Source of the DNA: Prorocentrum cordatum
Taxonomy: Eukaryota > Sar > Dinophyceae > Prorocentrales > Prorocentraceae
Assembly: GCA_963575745.1 (NCBI GenBank)
Contig: CAUYUJ010005669.1
Location: forward strand, 310,913 to 374,912
Length of the DNA stretch: 64,000 nucleotides
Reading direction: 5' to 3'
The translations under genes and the position numbers were made by a program. Below the pieces are notes generated by a model. That model was not told the origin of the DNA, ran no database searches, and saw nothing but the letters and a program-made list of their open reading frames with translations. This document shows, one piece after another, positions 1 through 11,069 of this stretch (position 1 is the first letter of the stretch; every line of letters starts with the position of its first letter).

Positions 1-250
1 CCCCGGTCTCTACTCTTGCACAACAGACCACAATTCAGACCCCCTCACCTCCCCGAAAAACACAGGAAACCTTTGAGGGCCCCAAATCGTTGAACACCTA
101 GAGGAAACGAATCAATGATTTCTGCGTTTCCGCATTTCCCCTTCTATACGATTCCGAGGCTTGCGCAGGGCCTCCAAGGGAGTTCCTTTACGCAGGAAGC
201 GACCAACATGAGATTACATGAGTTGGCCGATCAAGCCTAGCTAGAATTTG
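1..250. other. Unrecognised leader sequence
   Basis: No coding signal or repeat is recognised here. A perfect GC palindrome (GCGCGCGCG, AA, GCGCGCGCG) lies just beyond it at about 252-271. It resembles the CGCGCGCGACGACGCGCGCG cores of the repeats at 3.9-6.0 kb. Confidence 0.5.
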
Positions 251-279
251 AGCGCGCGCGAAGCGCGCGCGATGGTTCT

Positions 280-475
280 AGTATGTATATATGTGTGTAT
301 GTATGTATGTATGGATATATGTATGTATGTGTGTATGTATGTCTGTCTGTCTGTCTGTCTGTATGTATGTATGTATGTATGTGTATGTGTATGTACATGT
401 ACATGTATGTGTGTAAATATCTATGTGTGTATATATATATGTATGTGTGTGTGTGCACATGTATGTGTGGGGGGG
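280..475 (+). repeat. (GTAT/GTCT)n microsatellite
   Basis: A run of GTAT, GTCT and GTGT tetranucleotides ends in a short G tract at about 469-476. All reading frames through it are low complexity, so its open frames are not evidence of coding. Confidence 0.9.
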
Positions 476-599
476 GAGGGGTCCCCGGGGCCCCGAAGCG
501 CCCCAGAACCGATCCCCGGCCCTGTGCCCACCCCCTGGGCGAGCCTTGGCCCTCCTGTTTGCGTCTGGCGGTCCTTCATATGGGTCGACGACGGCCCCA

Positions 600-1130
600 G
601 TTGAGACGAAGACGGCCGAACGTGTTCCTAGAATGCTCCAGAGGGAACCAAGACAGCAAAATAAAGCCTCCAGGGAGCCCAAGAGATTCCCAAAACGGCC
701 TAAGAGGGCTCCGAGAAGCCCCCCAGAACGCGCCAAGGCGCAAATTTCAATGGTTTTCATTTGTTTTTGAAGGTCTTTGGTGTCCTCGCCTGTTCGGGCT
801 TACGACGGCCAAGACAGACCAAGAGGCCTCAAACATCACCCCAAGACGGCCTAAGAGATTCCCAAGATAGCCACAAGGTGGCCCAAGAGGGCTTCAGGAT
901 GGCCCCAGGGGGCCACAAGACGATCCCAGAAGGACCCAAAGACTGCCCGACAGCACTTCATGAGGGCCCAAAACGGATTCGCAAGCAAGCCTCCAAAGGC
1001 GTCAGACGGGCCACGAACTCCTTAAGACAGCCGAAGAGGGCCTCAGGAGGCCCTAGGAGGCGCCCAAGAAGTCCCCAAGAGGCCCCAAAGAGATTCCCAG
1101 GAGGCTTCAAGACGGCCCCACGACATGCCA
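600..1130 (+). repeat. Degenerate 10-bp-periodic CCAAGAGGCC block, copy A
   Basis: The sequence is a chain of ~10-bp variants of CCAAGAGGCC, CCAAGACGGC and CCCAAGAGAT. It is broken by one non-periodic T-rich core (about 737-790, containing CAATGGTTTTCATTTG). The same style of block recurs at 1.96-2.11, 20.6-21.05, 30.2-30.9, 55.2-55.95 and 61.3-61.9 kb in both orientations. There is no coding evidence. Confidence 0.75.
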
Positions 1131-1139
1131 ACAAAAACA

Positions 1140-1610
1140 TCTTTGCAGCCCTTGCGTTCTTGCACCAACTATCTTTTCACAGCCTTTCTGCTCCTTCCTG
1201 CCTTGCAGCAGATGGCCCGTTTCTCGTCTGCATATCTCTTCCCTCATCCCGCCTCCCTTCTCCCCCCTCCCAACTCATGCCTCCCTCCTCCCTCCACCCA
1301 CCGATCCAGCCATTTAGCTTCCAGCCAGCTTTATTATCTGCGTTGTCCTCCATCCTTGTTTGTACGCCATTGCATCCTTCGCCATCCTCCCACCTCATCC
1401 CTCCTGTTCCCCTCCCTCTCTCTCATCAGTCCTCCCTCATCATTCTGCCTCAGTTCATCCCCCCATATTCCCACTCAGACATGTCTCCCGTTCCTGCATC
1501 CTGCCTCTTGCCTCCTCCATCCTGCTTACGCGCTCTTCTGTCTCCCCCTCCTCCTCCTCCCCCTCATTCGTCGCTCCCTCCTCTTCCTTCTCATTCCTCC
1601 CTCTCCCCCC
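1140..1610. repeat. Pyrimidine-rich (CTCC/TCC) tract
   Basis: Almost pure C+T runs such as CCTCCCTTCTCCCCCCTCCC, with scattered CAT. It is low complexity. No gene is recognised inside it. Confidence 0.7.
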
Positions 1611-1611
1611 C

Positions 1612-1766
1612 TACGATGACGACGTACGACGACGACATCCGACGACGGCGGCCACGACGCACAATAACGACAACATCCGCTGATGATGGCGACATCCAGC
1701 GACGACGACGTCGACGACGTCGACGACATGAACGGACGGACGGACGGACGGACGGAAGACGACGAT
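1612..1766. repeat. (GAC)n and (GGAC)n microsatellite
   Basis: GAC/ACG trinucleotides run to about 1730 and then become five to six GGAC tetranucleotides. They read as poly-Asp, Arg or Thr depending on frame. Confidence 0.85.
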
Positions 1767-1954
1767 ATACACAGATGCCATTATACAGGCAGTCACATAG
1801 GTCGGTAGGTAGGTAGGCCCGTATGGATACATGATAACACACATCTAGGGACATGTATTGTGTGTATATAGATGTATGTATGGTACAGCATTCTACCCAT
1901 CTTACCACCGTGCATGGGTTGTGGATATGAAGCCTGTTGGATGATCGTTGAGAT

Positions 1955-2112
1955 CTCGTGGGAGGCCTCTCGGGGGCCTCTTGGAGGCAGTTTGAGGCCT
2001 GGTGGGGGCCGTTTTGGGGCCCCTTGGAGCCTGTTTTGGGCTTCTTGGGGCCTCTTGGGGGCCTATTGGGCGCTCTTGGGCGCCTCTTGGGGGCCTGTTG
2101 GGGCGGAAGGCT
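1955..2112 (-). repeat. 10-bp-periodic block, copy B (inverted)
   Basis: Reverse-orientation GGCCTCTTGG units (GGGGCCTCTTGGGGGCC and similar). This is the complement of the CCAAGAGGCC period seen at 600-1130. Confidence 0.7.
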
Positions 2113-2134
2113 CCGATATTCGATTCGTGTTCCC

Positions 2135-2765
2135 CCTCTCAGGCCCTGTGTGTGTCTCTGTGTGTCTCTGTGTGTATGTGTGTGCCTGGGTGTGTCTGTA
2201 TGTGTCTGTGTGCCTGTGTGCGTCTGGGTTTGAGAGTGCCTGTGTGTCTGCGTGCCTGCGTGCCTGTGTATATGTGTATCTGTGTGTCTGTGTGTCTGTG
2301 TGTCCGTGTGTCTGTGTGTATGTGTGTCTGTGTGTCTTTATGTTTGTGTGTCTGTGTGCCTGTGTGTCTCTGTGTCTGTGTCTGTGGGTCCGCGTGTCTC
2401 TGTGTCTTTGTGTCGCTGTGTCTCTGTGTCGCTGTGTCTCTGTGTCTGTGTGTCGCTGTGTCTCTGTGTGTTTCTGTGCCTATGTGTCTCTGCGTCTGTA
2501 TGTCTGTGTGTCTGTGCTTCACTGTGTCTCTGTGTCCCTATGTGCCTGTGTGTCTGTGCTTCTGTGTCTCTGTGTCTGTGTGTCCGTGTGTCTGTGTGTC
2601 TATGTGTCCGCGTGTCTGCGTGCCTGTGTCTGTGTGTGTCTGTGTGTGCCTGCGTGTGCGTGTGCGTGTGCGTGTCTTGTGCGTGTCTGTCTTTCTCTCT
2701 CTCTCTCTCTCGCTCTTTCTCTCTCTCTCTCTCTCTTTCTTTCTCCCCTTCCCCCCCTCTCTCTA
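2135..2765 (+). repeat. (TGTGTC)n then (TC)n microsatellite
   Basis: About 550 bp of TGTGTCTG variants grade into TGCGTG units and then a (TC)n run (about 2693-2765). It is one of the longest microsatellites in the window. The Cys/Val-rich and, on the other strand, His/Thr-rich open frames through it are artefacts. Confidence 0.9.
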
Positions 2766-2794
2766 TGTACATGTGTGATGTTAAATCTAGATTA

Positions 2795-2990
2795 TGCAAT
2801 CTAGGTTGTGCAATCTGCCTAGCGCCGCCAATGCTGTCCAATATATGTTGTACTATCGTATGTGGCGCAATACACGTTGCGCGTTCCACACGGTGCAATG
2901 TATGACGTCCAACATAATTGTTGCAAGCTACGTGGTGCAGCTGAAGTGGTGCAATTCGTTTTGACTGTCTTGAAGCTGTCCTCTCCACTG
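2795..2990 (+). repeat. 14-bp GTGCAATCTATGTT array, composite unit 1
   Basis: Degenerate 14-bp units beginning GTGCAAT or GCGCAAT (for example CACGGTGCAATGTATG and TACGTGGTGCAGCTG). The array leads into a ~90-bp stretch (about 2985-3075, with GACCGTGACGGTAGGTACCA) that is nearly repeated at 4715-4810. It is the first block of the composite repeat completed by the (GAC)n and palindromic blocks downstream. Confidence 0.75.
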
Positions 2991-3065
2991 CTCGTGCAAA
3001 CATGCCACCCTCCCACCCGCAACTTGGCCGCAAGACCTCTTAAGACCGTGACGGTAGGTACCAAA

Positions 3066-3166
3066 TAGCACTTGGACACGACACCGACGACGACAACGAC
3101 GACGACGACGCCGCCGCCGCCGCCGACAACGACTACGACGACGCCGACGACGATTCCAACGACTTT

Positions 3167-3230
<64 letters not shown>

Positions 3231-3361
3231 ACGACGACGACGACGATGACAACGCCGACGACGACGACGCCGACGACAACGAAGCCGACGACGACGACGA
3301 TGACAACGACGACGACGACGAAGGCGACGACGACGACGACGACGACGACGTCGCCAACGAA

Positions 3362-3397
<36 letters not shown>

Positions 3398-3795
3398 GTA
3401 GGAGGGGGGACGACGACGGCGACAACGACGACAACGACGAGGGAGGAGGGAGGACGGCGACGACGCGAACGACGAAGAAGGAGGGAGGATGACGACGCCG
3501 ACGACGACAACGACGAGGGAGGATGGAAGACGACGACGACGACGACGACGACGGCGACGGCGACGAAGTAGGAGGGACGACGAGCAGACGCCGACGACGG
3601 ACGACGACGACGACGAGGGAGGAGAAGGACGACCACGGCGACAACGACGACGACAACGACGACGACAACGACGACGATGCCAAAGAGGACGACGACGACG
3701 ACGAGGAAAGACAGAGGACGACCACGGCGACGACGACGACGACGACGACGAGGGAGGAGGGAGGACGGCGACGACGACGACGACGACGCAAGAGT
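3066..3795 (+). repeat. (GAC)n array, composite unit 1
   Basis: About 730 bp of GAC trinucleotides with periodic GGGAGGAGGGAGGACGG interruptions. Because the period is 3, all six frames stay open (poly-Asp/Thr/Arg on plus, poly-Val/Ser/Arg on minus). The array ends in GACGACGCAAGAG, as does the one at 4805-5605. Confidence 0.9.
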
Positions 3796-4200
3796 GCGCG
3801 CGCACCCTTTTATTGAAAATCCGTGTTGCAAAACCCTGCGTATTTGTATATGTTTGGGACACTCGATTTAAACTCCTTCCGAAAACGAAAGATTTTGAAG
3901 GATTTCGGCATGCGCGCGCGACGACGCGCGCGCGCGCAAGGGCGTTCGAAAGATTTCGACATGCGCGCGCGAAACCCGTTTAGCAGCATTTTCTGAAAAT
4001 GTTGAAAAAACCTATGATTTCGCAAGAGCGCACGCGCAAGCTTTTTCAAAACATCAGTGTTGCGAAACCTTGTGTTTTTTGTATGTTTTTTGGAAGCTCG
4101 ATTTTGAAATCCTTCCGACACCAACGGTTTTTGAAGGATTTCCGCATGCCCGCGCAACGACGCGCGCGTGTGCACTTCGTCCCAGCTCTTGCGAGGGATG
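3790..4200 (+). repeat. Two ~200-bp palindrome-bearing repeats, composite unit 1
   Basis: Two direct copies (about 3790-3965 and 4020-4190) share AATCNGTGTTGCGAAACC, an inverted pair GAAATCCTTC...GAAGGATTTC, and a GC palindrome ATGCGCGCGCGACGACGCGC. The spacer between them (CGACATGCGCGCGCGAA...) is also conserved in unit 2 at 5817-5900. I see no open coding frame. Confidence 0.75.
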
Positions 4201-4414
4201 TTTGAAAACTTATACTTTTTGATAAACGAGTGCGCGCGCATAGTATGTTTTGCAGAGGATGGCGGGGGAACCGATACCGGTTTGGCTGGGATAGTATGAG
4301 TTCACAGGTCGGATGGACATTGGGTCAGAAAGAATTTTATGTGTTTTACACAGGTTCCCGGGTCCGGGGGGGGGGAGGGTGGTAGAATTCATTGTCTTTT
4401 TAGAAAGGAGAATC

Positions 4415-4705
4415 GATGCTGTGCAATAGATTCGGTGCAATATGTGTGGCGCAACCTATGTGGTGCAATAGTTGTGGAGCAATGCATATGGTGCACCCAT
4501 GGGGTACAGTCGAAATGGTGCAATCCATGCTGTGCCATATACGTTGTGCACTTTCGGTGGTGCAATATATGTTGTACAACCTTTTTGGTGCAATCTATGT
4601 TGTCAGTTTTACGTGGTGCAGTATGTGTTGTGCAACCCACGTGGTGCAACGTATGCAGTGCCATTTTTCTTGTGCAAGCTATGTGGTGCAATTGACTACC
4701 CTGCA
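4415..4705 (+). repeat. 14-bp GTGCAAT array, composite unit 2
   Basis: About 20 consecutive 14-bp units can be laid out (GTGCAATAGATTCG, GTGCAATATGTGTG, GCGCAACCTATGTG and so on). A front segment (4255-4410, ending TTTTTAGAAAGGAGAAT) matches 8045-8215. The period is not divisible by three, so the Cys/Val/Trp-rich frames here are repeat-derived. Confidence 0.85.
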
Positions 4706-4804
4706 CCGCGCTTGACAACTCCACTGCTCGCGCAAACATCCCACCCACCCACCCGCAACTTGGTTCGCAAAATCTCTCAAGACCGTGACGGTGGGTACCA
4801 AATG

Positions 4805-4968
4805 GCACTTGCCAACGACAGCGACGCCGACGACGACAGCGACAACGACGACGACGACGCCGCCGACAACGACTACGACGACACCGACGACGTCTCCAAC
4901 GACTTCGACGACGCCGACAACGACGACGACGACGACGACGACGACGACACCGACGACGACGCCGACGC

Positions 4969-5042
<74 letters not shown>

Positions 5043-5052
5043 TCAACGACGC

Positions 5053-5098
<46 letters not shown>

Positions 5099-5340
5099 GG
5101 CGACGACGACGACGCCGACAACGGCGACGAAGACGACGACGACGACGCCGACGACGACGACGAAGACGACGACGACGTCGCCAACGAAGACGACGACGAG
5201 GGAGGAGGGAGGACGACGACGGCGACAACGGCGACAACGACGACAACGACGAGGGAGGAGGGAGGACGGCGACGACGCGAACGACGAAGAAGGAGGAAGG
5301 ACGGCGACGCCGACGACGGCAACGACGAGGGAGGAGGGAA

Positions 5341-5371
<31 letters not shown>

Positions 5372-5569
5372 GCGACGAAGTAGGAGGGACGACGAGACGC
5401 CGACGACGGACGACGACGACGACGACGAGGGAGAGGAGGAAGGACGACCACGGCGACAACGACGACGGAAACGACCACGACGCCAAAGAGGACGACGACG
5501 ACGAACACGAGGAAAGACAGAGGACGACGTAGGCGACGACGACGACGACAACGACGCGGGAGGAGGGAG

Positions 5570-5603
<34 letters not shown>

Positions 5604-5605
5604 CA
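4805..5605 (+). repeat. (GAC)n array, composite unit 2
   Basis: About 800 bp of GAC repeats with the same GGGAGGAGGGAGGACGG interruptions as unit 1. The purest stretch, at about 4920-5100, would encode a long poly-Asp run. It is a microsatellite, not an acidic protein gene. Confidence 0.9.
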
Positions 5606-6065
5606 AGAGCGCGCGCGCACGCTTTTGTTGAAAATCCGTGTTGCGAAACCTTGGGTGTTTGTAAGTTTTTTGGAATCGCGATTTCGAAATCCTTCCGAAA
5701 CCGATTGGTTTTGAAGGATTTCGGCGTACGCGCGCGACGACGCGCGCGTCTGCACTTCGCCTTTTTTTTGCAGAGGGTTCTCGCGACGGCACACGCGCAA
5801 GGGCGTTCGACAGAATTCGACATGCGCGCGCGAAGCCCGTTTGGTAGCATGTTGTGAAAATCTTGAAAAACCCACGGTTTTCGCAAGATTTCGCAAGAGT
5901 TCGCGCGGAAACTTTTTTAGCAAATCAGTGTTGCGAAACCTTGTGTTTTTGTATGTGTCTTGGAAACTCGAATGCGAAACCCTTCCGTCACCGAAAGGTT
6001 TTTGAAGGATTTCGGCATGCGCGCGCGACGACGCGCGCGTGTACACTTCGTCCCATTTTTTGCAA
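5604..6065 (+). repeat. Two ~200-bp palindrome-bearing repeats, composite unit 2
   Basis: Copies at about 5604-5770 and 5885-6060 match those of unit 1, including the GAAATCCTTCC...GAAGGATTTCGG hairpin and the CGCGCGCGACGACGCGCGCG palindrome. The following CCGCATAGTGTTTTTCC also matches 4238-4255, which fixes the unit boundary. Confidence 0.75.
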
Positions 6066-6204
6066 GTGACTCGTGAAAAGGTGCTATGCTAGAACAAAAA
6101 ATGTCACCGCATAGTGTTTTTCCCAACCATCCTGTGGTGTTGGGCCCTCGTTTTGAAGAGACAGCGCCCCGCGTTCACTCCTCCTCCCGCTGCCCCCTCC
6201 CTCC

Positions 6205-6375
6205 TGCCATCATCATCATCATCACCATCAGCATCATCATCATCATCGTCATTATCACCGCCATCATCGTCATCATCATCATGAGGCCACGAAACGTGTG
6301 CAACCGTTTCGGTATCACCATCATCATCATCATCGACGTCATCATCACCACCATCATCATCGCCATCATCACCCG
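6205..6375 (+). repeat. (CAT)n microsatellite
   Basis: Interrupted CAT/CGT trinucleotides in two runs (about 6208-6282 and 6318-6372). They sit between composite unit 2 and the 90-bp minisatellite. Confidence 0.85.
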
Positions 6376-7945
6376 TCACACGTTTCGCGGCCCCATAGGG
6401 ATCTCCACCGAAGGCCTCAGTGCCACCGCCCGCATGCGTCAGCCACACCCGCTTCGGCACACCCCTCAACACGTTTCGTGGCCCCATAGGGAGCTCCACC
6501 GAAGGCCCCAGTGGCTGCGCTCCCATGCGCCCACCGCACCCATTTCGGCACACCCCTCACACGTTTCGTGGCCCCATAGGGAGCTCCAGCGAAGGCCCCA
6601 GTGGCTGCGCTCCCATGCGCCCACCGCACCCATGTCGGCACACCCCTCATACGCTTCGTGGCCCCATAGGGAGCTCCAGCGAAGGCCCCAGTGGCTGCGC
6701 TCCCATGCGCCCACCGCACAGATTTCGGCACACCCCTCACACGCTTCGTGGCCCCATAGGGAGCTCCACCGAAGGCCCCAGTGGTTGCGCTCCCATGCGC
6801 CCACCGCACCCACCCATTTCGGCACACCCCTCACACCCCTCACAGGGACCCAGCGAAGGCCCCAGTGGCTGCGCTCCCATGCGCCCACCGCACCCATTTC
6901 GGCACACCCACACACGCTTCGTGGTCCCATGGGGAGCTCCAGCGAAGGCCCCAGTGGCTGCGCTCCCATGCGCCCACCGCACCCATTTCGGCACACCCCT
7001 CACACGTTTCGTGGCCCCATAGGGAGCTCCACCGAAGGCCCCAGTGGCTGCTCCGCATGCTCCCCACACCCATTTCGGCACACCCCTCACACGTTTCGTG
7101 GCCCCATAGGGAGCTCCACCGAAGGCCCCAGTGGCTGCGTTCGCATGCCTCCCCACCACCCATTTCGGCACACCCCTCACACGTTTCGTGGCCCCATAGG
7201 GAGCTCCACCGAAGGCCCCAGTGGCTGCGTTCGCATGCCTCCCCACCACCCATTTGCGTTCGCACACCACCCTCACACGTTTCGTGGCCCCATAGGGAGC
7301 TCCACCGAAGGCCCCAGTGGCTGCGTTCGCATGCCTCCCCACCACCCATTTCGGCACACCCCTCACACGTTTCGTGGCCCCATAGGGAGCTCCACCGAAG
7401 GCCCCAGTGGCTGCGTTCGCATGCCTCCCCACCACCCATTTCGGCACACCCCTCACACGTTTCGTGGCCCCATAGGGAGCTCCACCGAAGGCCCCAGTGG
7501 CTGCGTTCGCATGCCTCCCCACCACCCATTTCGGCACACCCCTCACACGTTTCGTGGCCCCATAGGGAGCTCCACCGAAGACCCCAGTGGCTGCGTTCGC
7601 ATGCCTCCCCACCACCCATTTCGGCACACCCCTCATACGCTTCGTGGCCCCACCGAAGGCCCCAGTGGCTGCGTTCGCATGCCTCCCCACCACCCATTTC
7701 TGCACACCCCTCACACGTTTCGTGGCCCCATAGGCAGCTCCACCGAAGGCCCCAGTGGCTGCGTTCGCATGCCTCCCCACCACACATTTCGGCACACCCC
7801 TCACACGTTTCGTGGCCCCATAGGGAGCTCCACCGAAGGCCCCAGTGGCAGGGTCCGCATGCCTCCCCACCACCCATTTCGGCACACCCTTCACACGTTT
7901 CGTGGCCCCATAGGAAGCTCCACCGAAGGCCCCACTGGCGCGGTG
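6373..7945 (+). repeat. 90-bp minisatellite, about 17 units
   Basis: The word TTTCGGCACACCCCTCACAC recurs at an exact 90-bp step (for example 7350, 7440, 7530) with a few short or indel units (6810-6930, 7250-7270, 7640-7680). Early units read GCTCCCATGCGCCCACCGCA; later ones GTTCGCATGCCTCCCCACCA, so two subfamilies lie in blocks. Because 90 is divisible by three, long frames stay open on both strands (up to about 620 codons). Unit differences change amino acids as readily as silent sites (AGC/ACC in the GCTCCAnCGAAGG word), so I treat it as satellite, not protein. Confidence 0.9.
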
Positions 7946-8044
7946 CCTATGAGAAGAGGGGCCTAGTTTGCGTGCCCCCTCCTTCGTCTCATATCGGTGC
8001 GGTACTCGCAGCTGCATATGGTTGGGTCCTTCGCCAGGCTAATT

Positions 8045-8295
8045 TACAAGGGACCCTCAGGGGGGGGGAACCAGCCTGCCTGGGATGGTATGATTTCATA
8101 TTTAGGATGGACGAGTGTGCATAATATATATATATATATATGAAATTATATTATCCCAGGGGGAAGCGTTAAGTCCGGGGGGGTAGAGTCTATTCTCTTT
8201 TTAAAAAGGAGAATAGACGTGGTGCAACCTATGCGGTGCAATGTATGTTGTGCAATCTTTGCGGTGCAATCTATGCTGTGCAATCTTGGGCGGCG
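8045..8295 (+). repeat. Composite unit 3 (front plus 14-bp array), truncated
   Basis: The segment from GGGGGGGGAACCAGCCTGCC through CTTTTTAAAAAGGAGAATAG matches 4255-4410. It is followed by five clean 14-bp units (GTGCAATCTATGCT type, 8220-8290). An (AT)n insert lies at 8125-8141. The (GAC)n and palindromic blocks are missing. Confidence 0.75.
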
Positions 8296-11065
8296 GCGGG
8301 GCGACGACCACAGCCACATGCCCGCCAGACCGACAGACAAGCCCGGGCGACGGGGCGGCGACGAGCCGGCGACGGGGCGGCGACAGCAGCCACATAGCCG
8401 CCGGTCCGACAGACAGGCCCAGTTCCTTGGAAAACAAGCAAGGACCCCTAAGTGCAAGCACTGTTTGGGGCACATCGTTGTTCTCCTTAAACCGTTCTTG
8501 CATTTTAAGAACATCTCGTGGTAGGCATACAGGAATGCTGGGACGGTCGGCCCCTGCTCAACGGAGGAAGGCGGGAACCCGAAAGTAGCGAAGAGCATCA
8601 AGGGGTCTTTTCCTCCAGGACGCGCCTTCTTCATGCCATTTCTGTGCCGATGTGCCGCACCGTCTAACCGTTCCACATCACCACTGGGCCAGGGTATCTC
8701 GGCCCCGCCAGTCCACCCTCCCAGAAGCCTCGTCAAACATACGCCGACACGCCGTTCAAAATCGTGGCGATCGGATACCGACAAAATATATCGTGCCAGC
8801 ACTGGGGTAGCACCGACCACACAAGTATCGAAAGCAGCAAGCGTCAGTTTATCGTTGACGAGCCTTGTAGGCAGGGACAGGCCCCGCGAAAGCCGAAGAA
8901 AGAGGCATATGCCCCCATCCAGGTGGGCAGGTCGGCCAGTGGGGCGTGCCAGCGGGGACAGGGATCGGTTGAACGATGCTCCTATGTCTGACTCCCTCCT
9001 CTCCTGGCGGAGGACGCCCTCAACACGGAGAACCTCGAGCTGCAGAGACGGTGCGCCCCCCATCCTCCGGCCGCCCGTCCCCCCCCCCCCCCTGGCGGCC
9101 GCCGCCTCTGGCGTCCCGCACGGCGCCTCCGCGCCCCCTGCGCGGACGCGCGGCATTTTGAGAGGGAGGAGGGGAGGGGCTCGTCGCCCACATTTGTCGT
9201 CGCCCTGCTCTTCACCTTCTTGCCGCTCGCTGCGGTCAGTGGGCGGCTCGTAGCGCAGAATGTGTTTCGCCGTGCCATGAGGAGGAGGGGAGGCGGAGGG
9301 GAGGGGGAAGGGGAAGCAGAGGAGGAGCAGGAGGGGGCAGGAGGGGGGAAGGGGGAAGGGAAGGTGTTGGCGAGGGAGGGGTTGCCGGATGGGGAAGCGA
9401 AGGGGTGGGTGCGGAGAGGAGGGGGGGCAAGTCCCGTGGACAGGACGCTTGCCGCCGCATGATTTCACATGCTTGGCGACCGCGAGGCAATTATTGTTAT
9501 CAAGCACATGCTTGCGTGAACGCAAAGCGGTCGGCCCGCGCACGCGCGTGCTGCGGAAAAGGTTTGTTTCGCAGGTTAAGCCAGTCGCGTGGCTGTAGTG
9601 ACCGTGTTGTCACAGTCTTCGAGTCTTCGACCTTACCAAGCTAAGGACCGACGAACATCATGGCCACAAAAAGAAGCATGTAAGACTATCGCCAGCGACG
9701 TTCACAAACAGCGGAGGGCCCAGCGGAAAGGCAACATCAAAACTATAATCAACATTGGGCATCCGCCACGGACTAAAAAATGTGCAGTCAAAACGTGCCA
9801 ACGAAGTAAATATTATCAGGCAGAAACCATCAACATTGTGTCACTTGTCAACGCCATTCGAGAAAAAAACACCTTATTTTGCATGACGTACCACGCGGCT
9901 ACCATCTGAAGGTCATAGCCCCCAGTCGCATCGGTCCGACGTCGGAGAACCGCAACAGGTCGCAGCATGATTTCGACGTCGAGGGCAAGCTTCTGCGATC
10001 CCGCTTGCAACCGAGGTGTTGGCCGAGAGCGTGGCGAACGCGAGCGCGGCTTACCCCGACGCAGCTGCACAAGGCCGTCCTGGAGGGCAATATCGCGGAG
10101 GACGGGTCCCCACTCATTGACTTGCCGAGTCGCCGGATTCTTGAATACGCTGTTTGAAATCGGAGCGAGGTTCTCCAGTTAGAGTTTACTTCACGGGCAG
10201 GTCGCACCATCTATCTCGTCGGTCGTCGCAGAATGCCACCGCTCCTTGGCTACAAAGGTCAGCGAGCGTGCCAAGGAAACCTCCGATATTGTTCACATCA
10301 GCCTACCCGAACCCATCCTTCCGTTTCGGAGGTACTGGAATGGCGACGCTGACCGCATTCCTGCCTCGAGCAGGACGACATCGCCATCTCAGCGCCGACG
10401 CGATTCTTCGCTCGACCATGGGTGAGGGGAGGCAAAAGGAGCAAGGTGTTCCCGACGGCCGCCCCACATGGGTCCTTTGCGCAAGTGGCCAAACGTGCGG
10501 GCTTCAACGGCTTTGTGCGCCACGCCGACTGGACGCGTGTTTTCTGTCGGCGCGCACGTGGGTACCGGGAGCACGGACCCAGAACCCGCCTGAAGGGCGG
10601 GAGGCTCCCCTGAACGCGGCTCGAGGAGAGGAGTGGCCCCGTCCCATACCGAGCGTTCGATCCGGCCGACGGCAAAGTTTTCCACGTCCATCCCGGGGAG
10701 CGGACCAAGGACCACGATTGTCTGCCCCCAGTCCTTGAGTGCCCCCCGGAAGACCAGGTCGTTCACAAAAGAGGGGAATCTGAGAGACGCACTTTCGGAG
10801 GGCGATCGGGACGCACCCCTATCGAGGATGGACGCCCGCCCACCGCACGTCCCCGAGTTGGGCCCCAAATGTTGGGTCCAGTCGAGAAGCCCCAAAGTCG
10901 GGGATTGAGGCCGCCATACCCCTTGCTGACGGGCTCGGTCCAGGCGCGATGCCCAGCCCGCAGGGTTGCGGGTCGCCTCGGCCATGAGCCGACGGTCGGT
11001 GGCTGAGCAAGGCTGGGCGCTGGGGAGGCGGTGCCATGTGCAGGCCCACGGCCGTTGTCCAGGGA
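8296..11065. other. No recognisable gene; local repeats only
   Basis: Contains an imperfect ~50-bp direct repeat with GCCACAT...CCGACAGACA (about 8295-8345 and 8367-8414), a C run near 9080 and a purine-rich (GGGGAA)n stretch at 9270-9420. The longest open frame (minus strand, 8146-9543) has no recognised motif and runs through low-complexity sequence. A weak coding-like stretch at about 10040-10340 on plus is interrupted by TGA at 10155-10157 and matches no family I know. Confidence 0.4.
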
Positions 11066-11069
11066 AAGT

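Noticed and set aside
4805-5605. Long poly-Asp/poly-Thr open frames over the GAC arrays
   Set aside because: They are a consequence of a trinucleotide repeat, open in all six frames, with no flanking coding sequence.
6086-7966. 626-codon ORF with 30-residue repeats as a secreted or surface repeat protein
   Set aside because: The 90-bp unit keeps frames open on both strands and unit differences are not frame-biased.
8146-9543. 465-codon minus-strand ORF as a host gene
   Set aside because: No recognised motif, it spans the G/A-rich tract and the 14-bp array, and plus-strand frames are similarly long.
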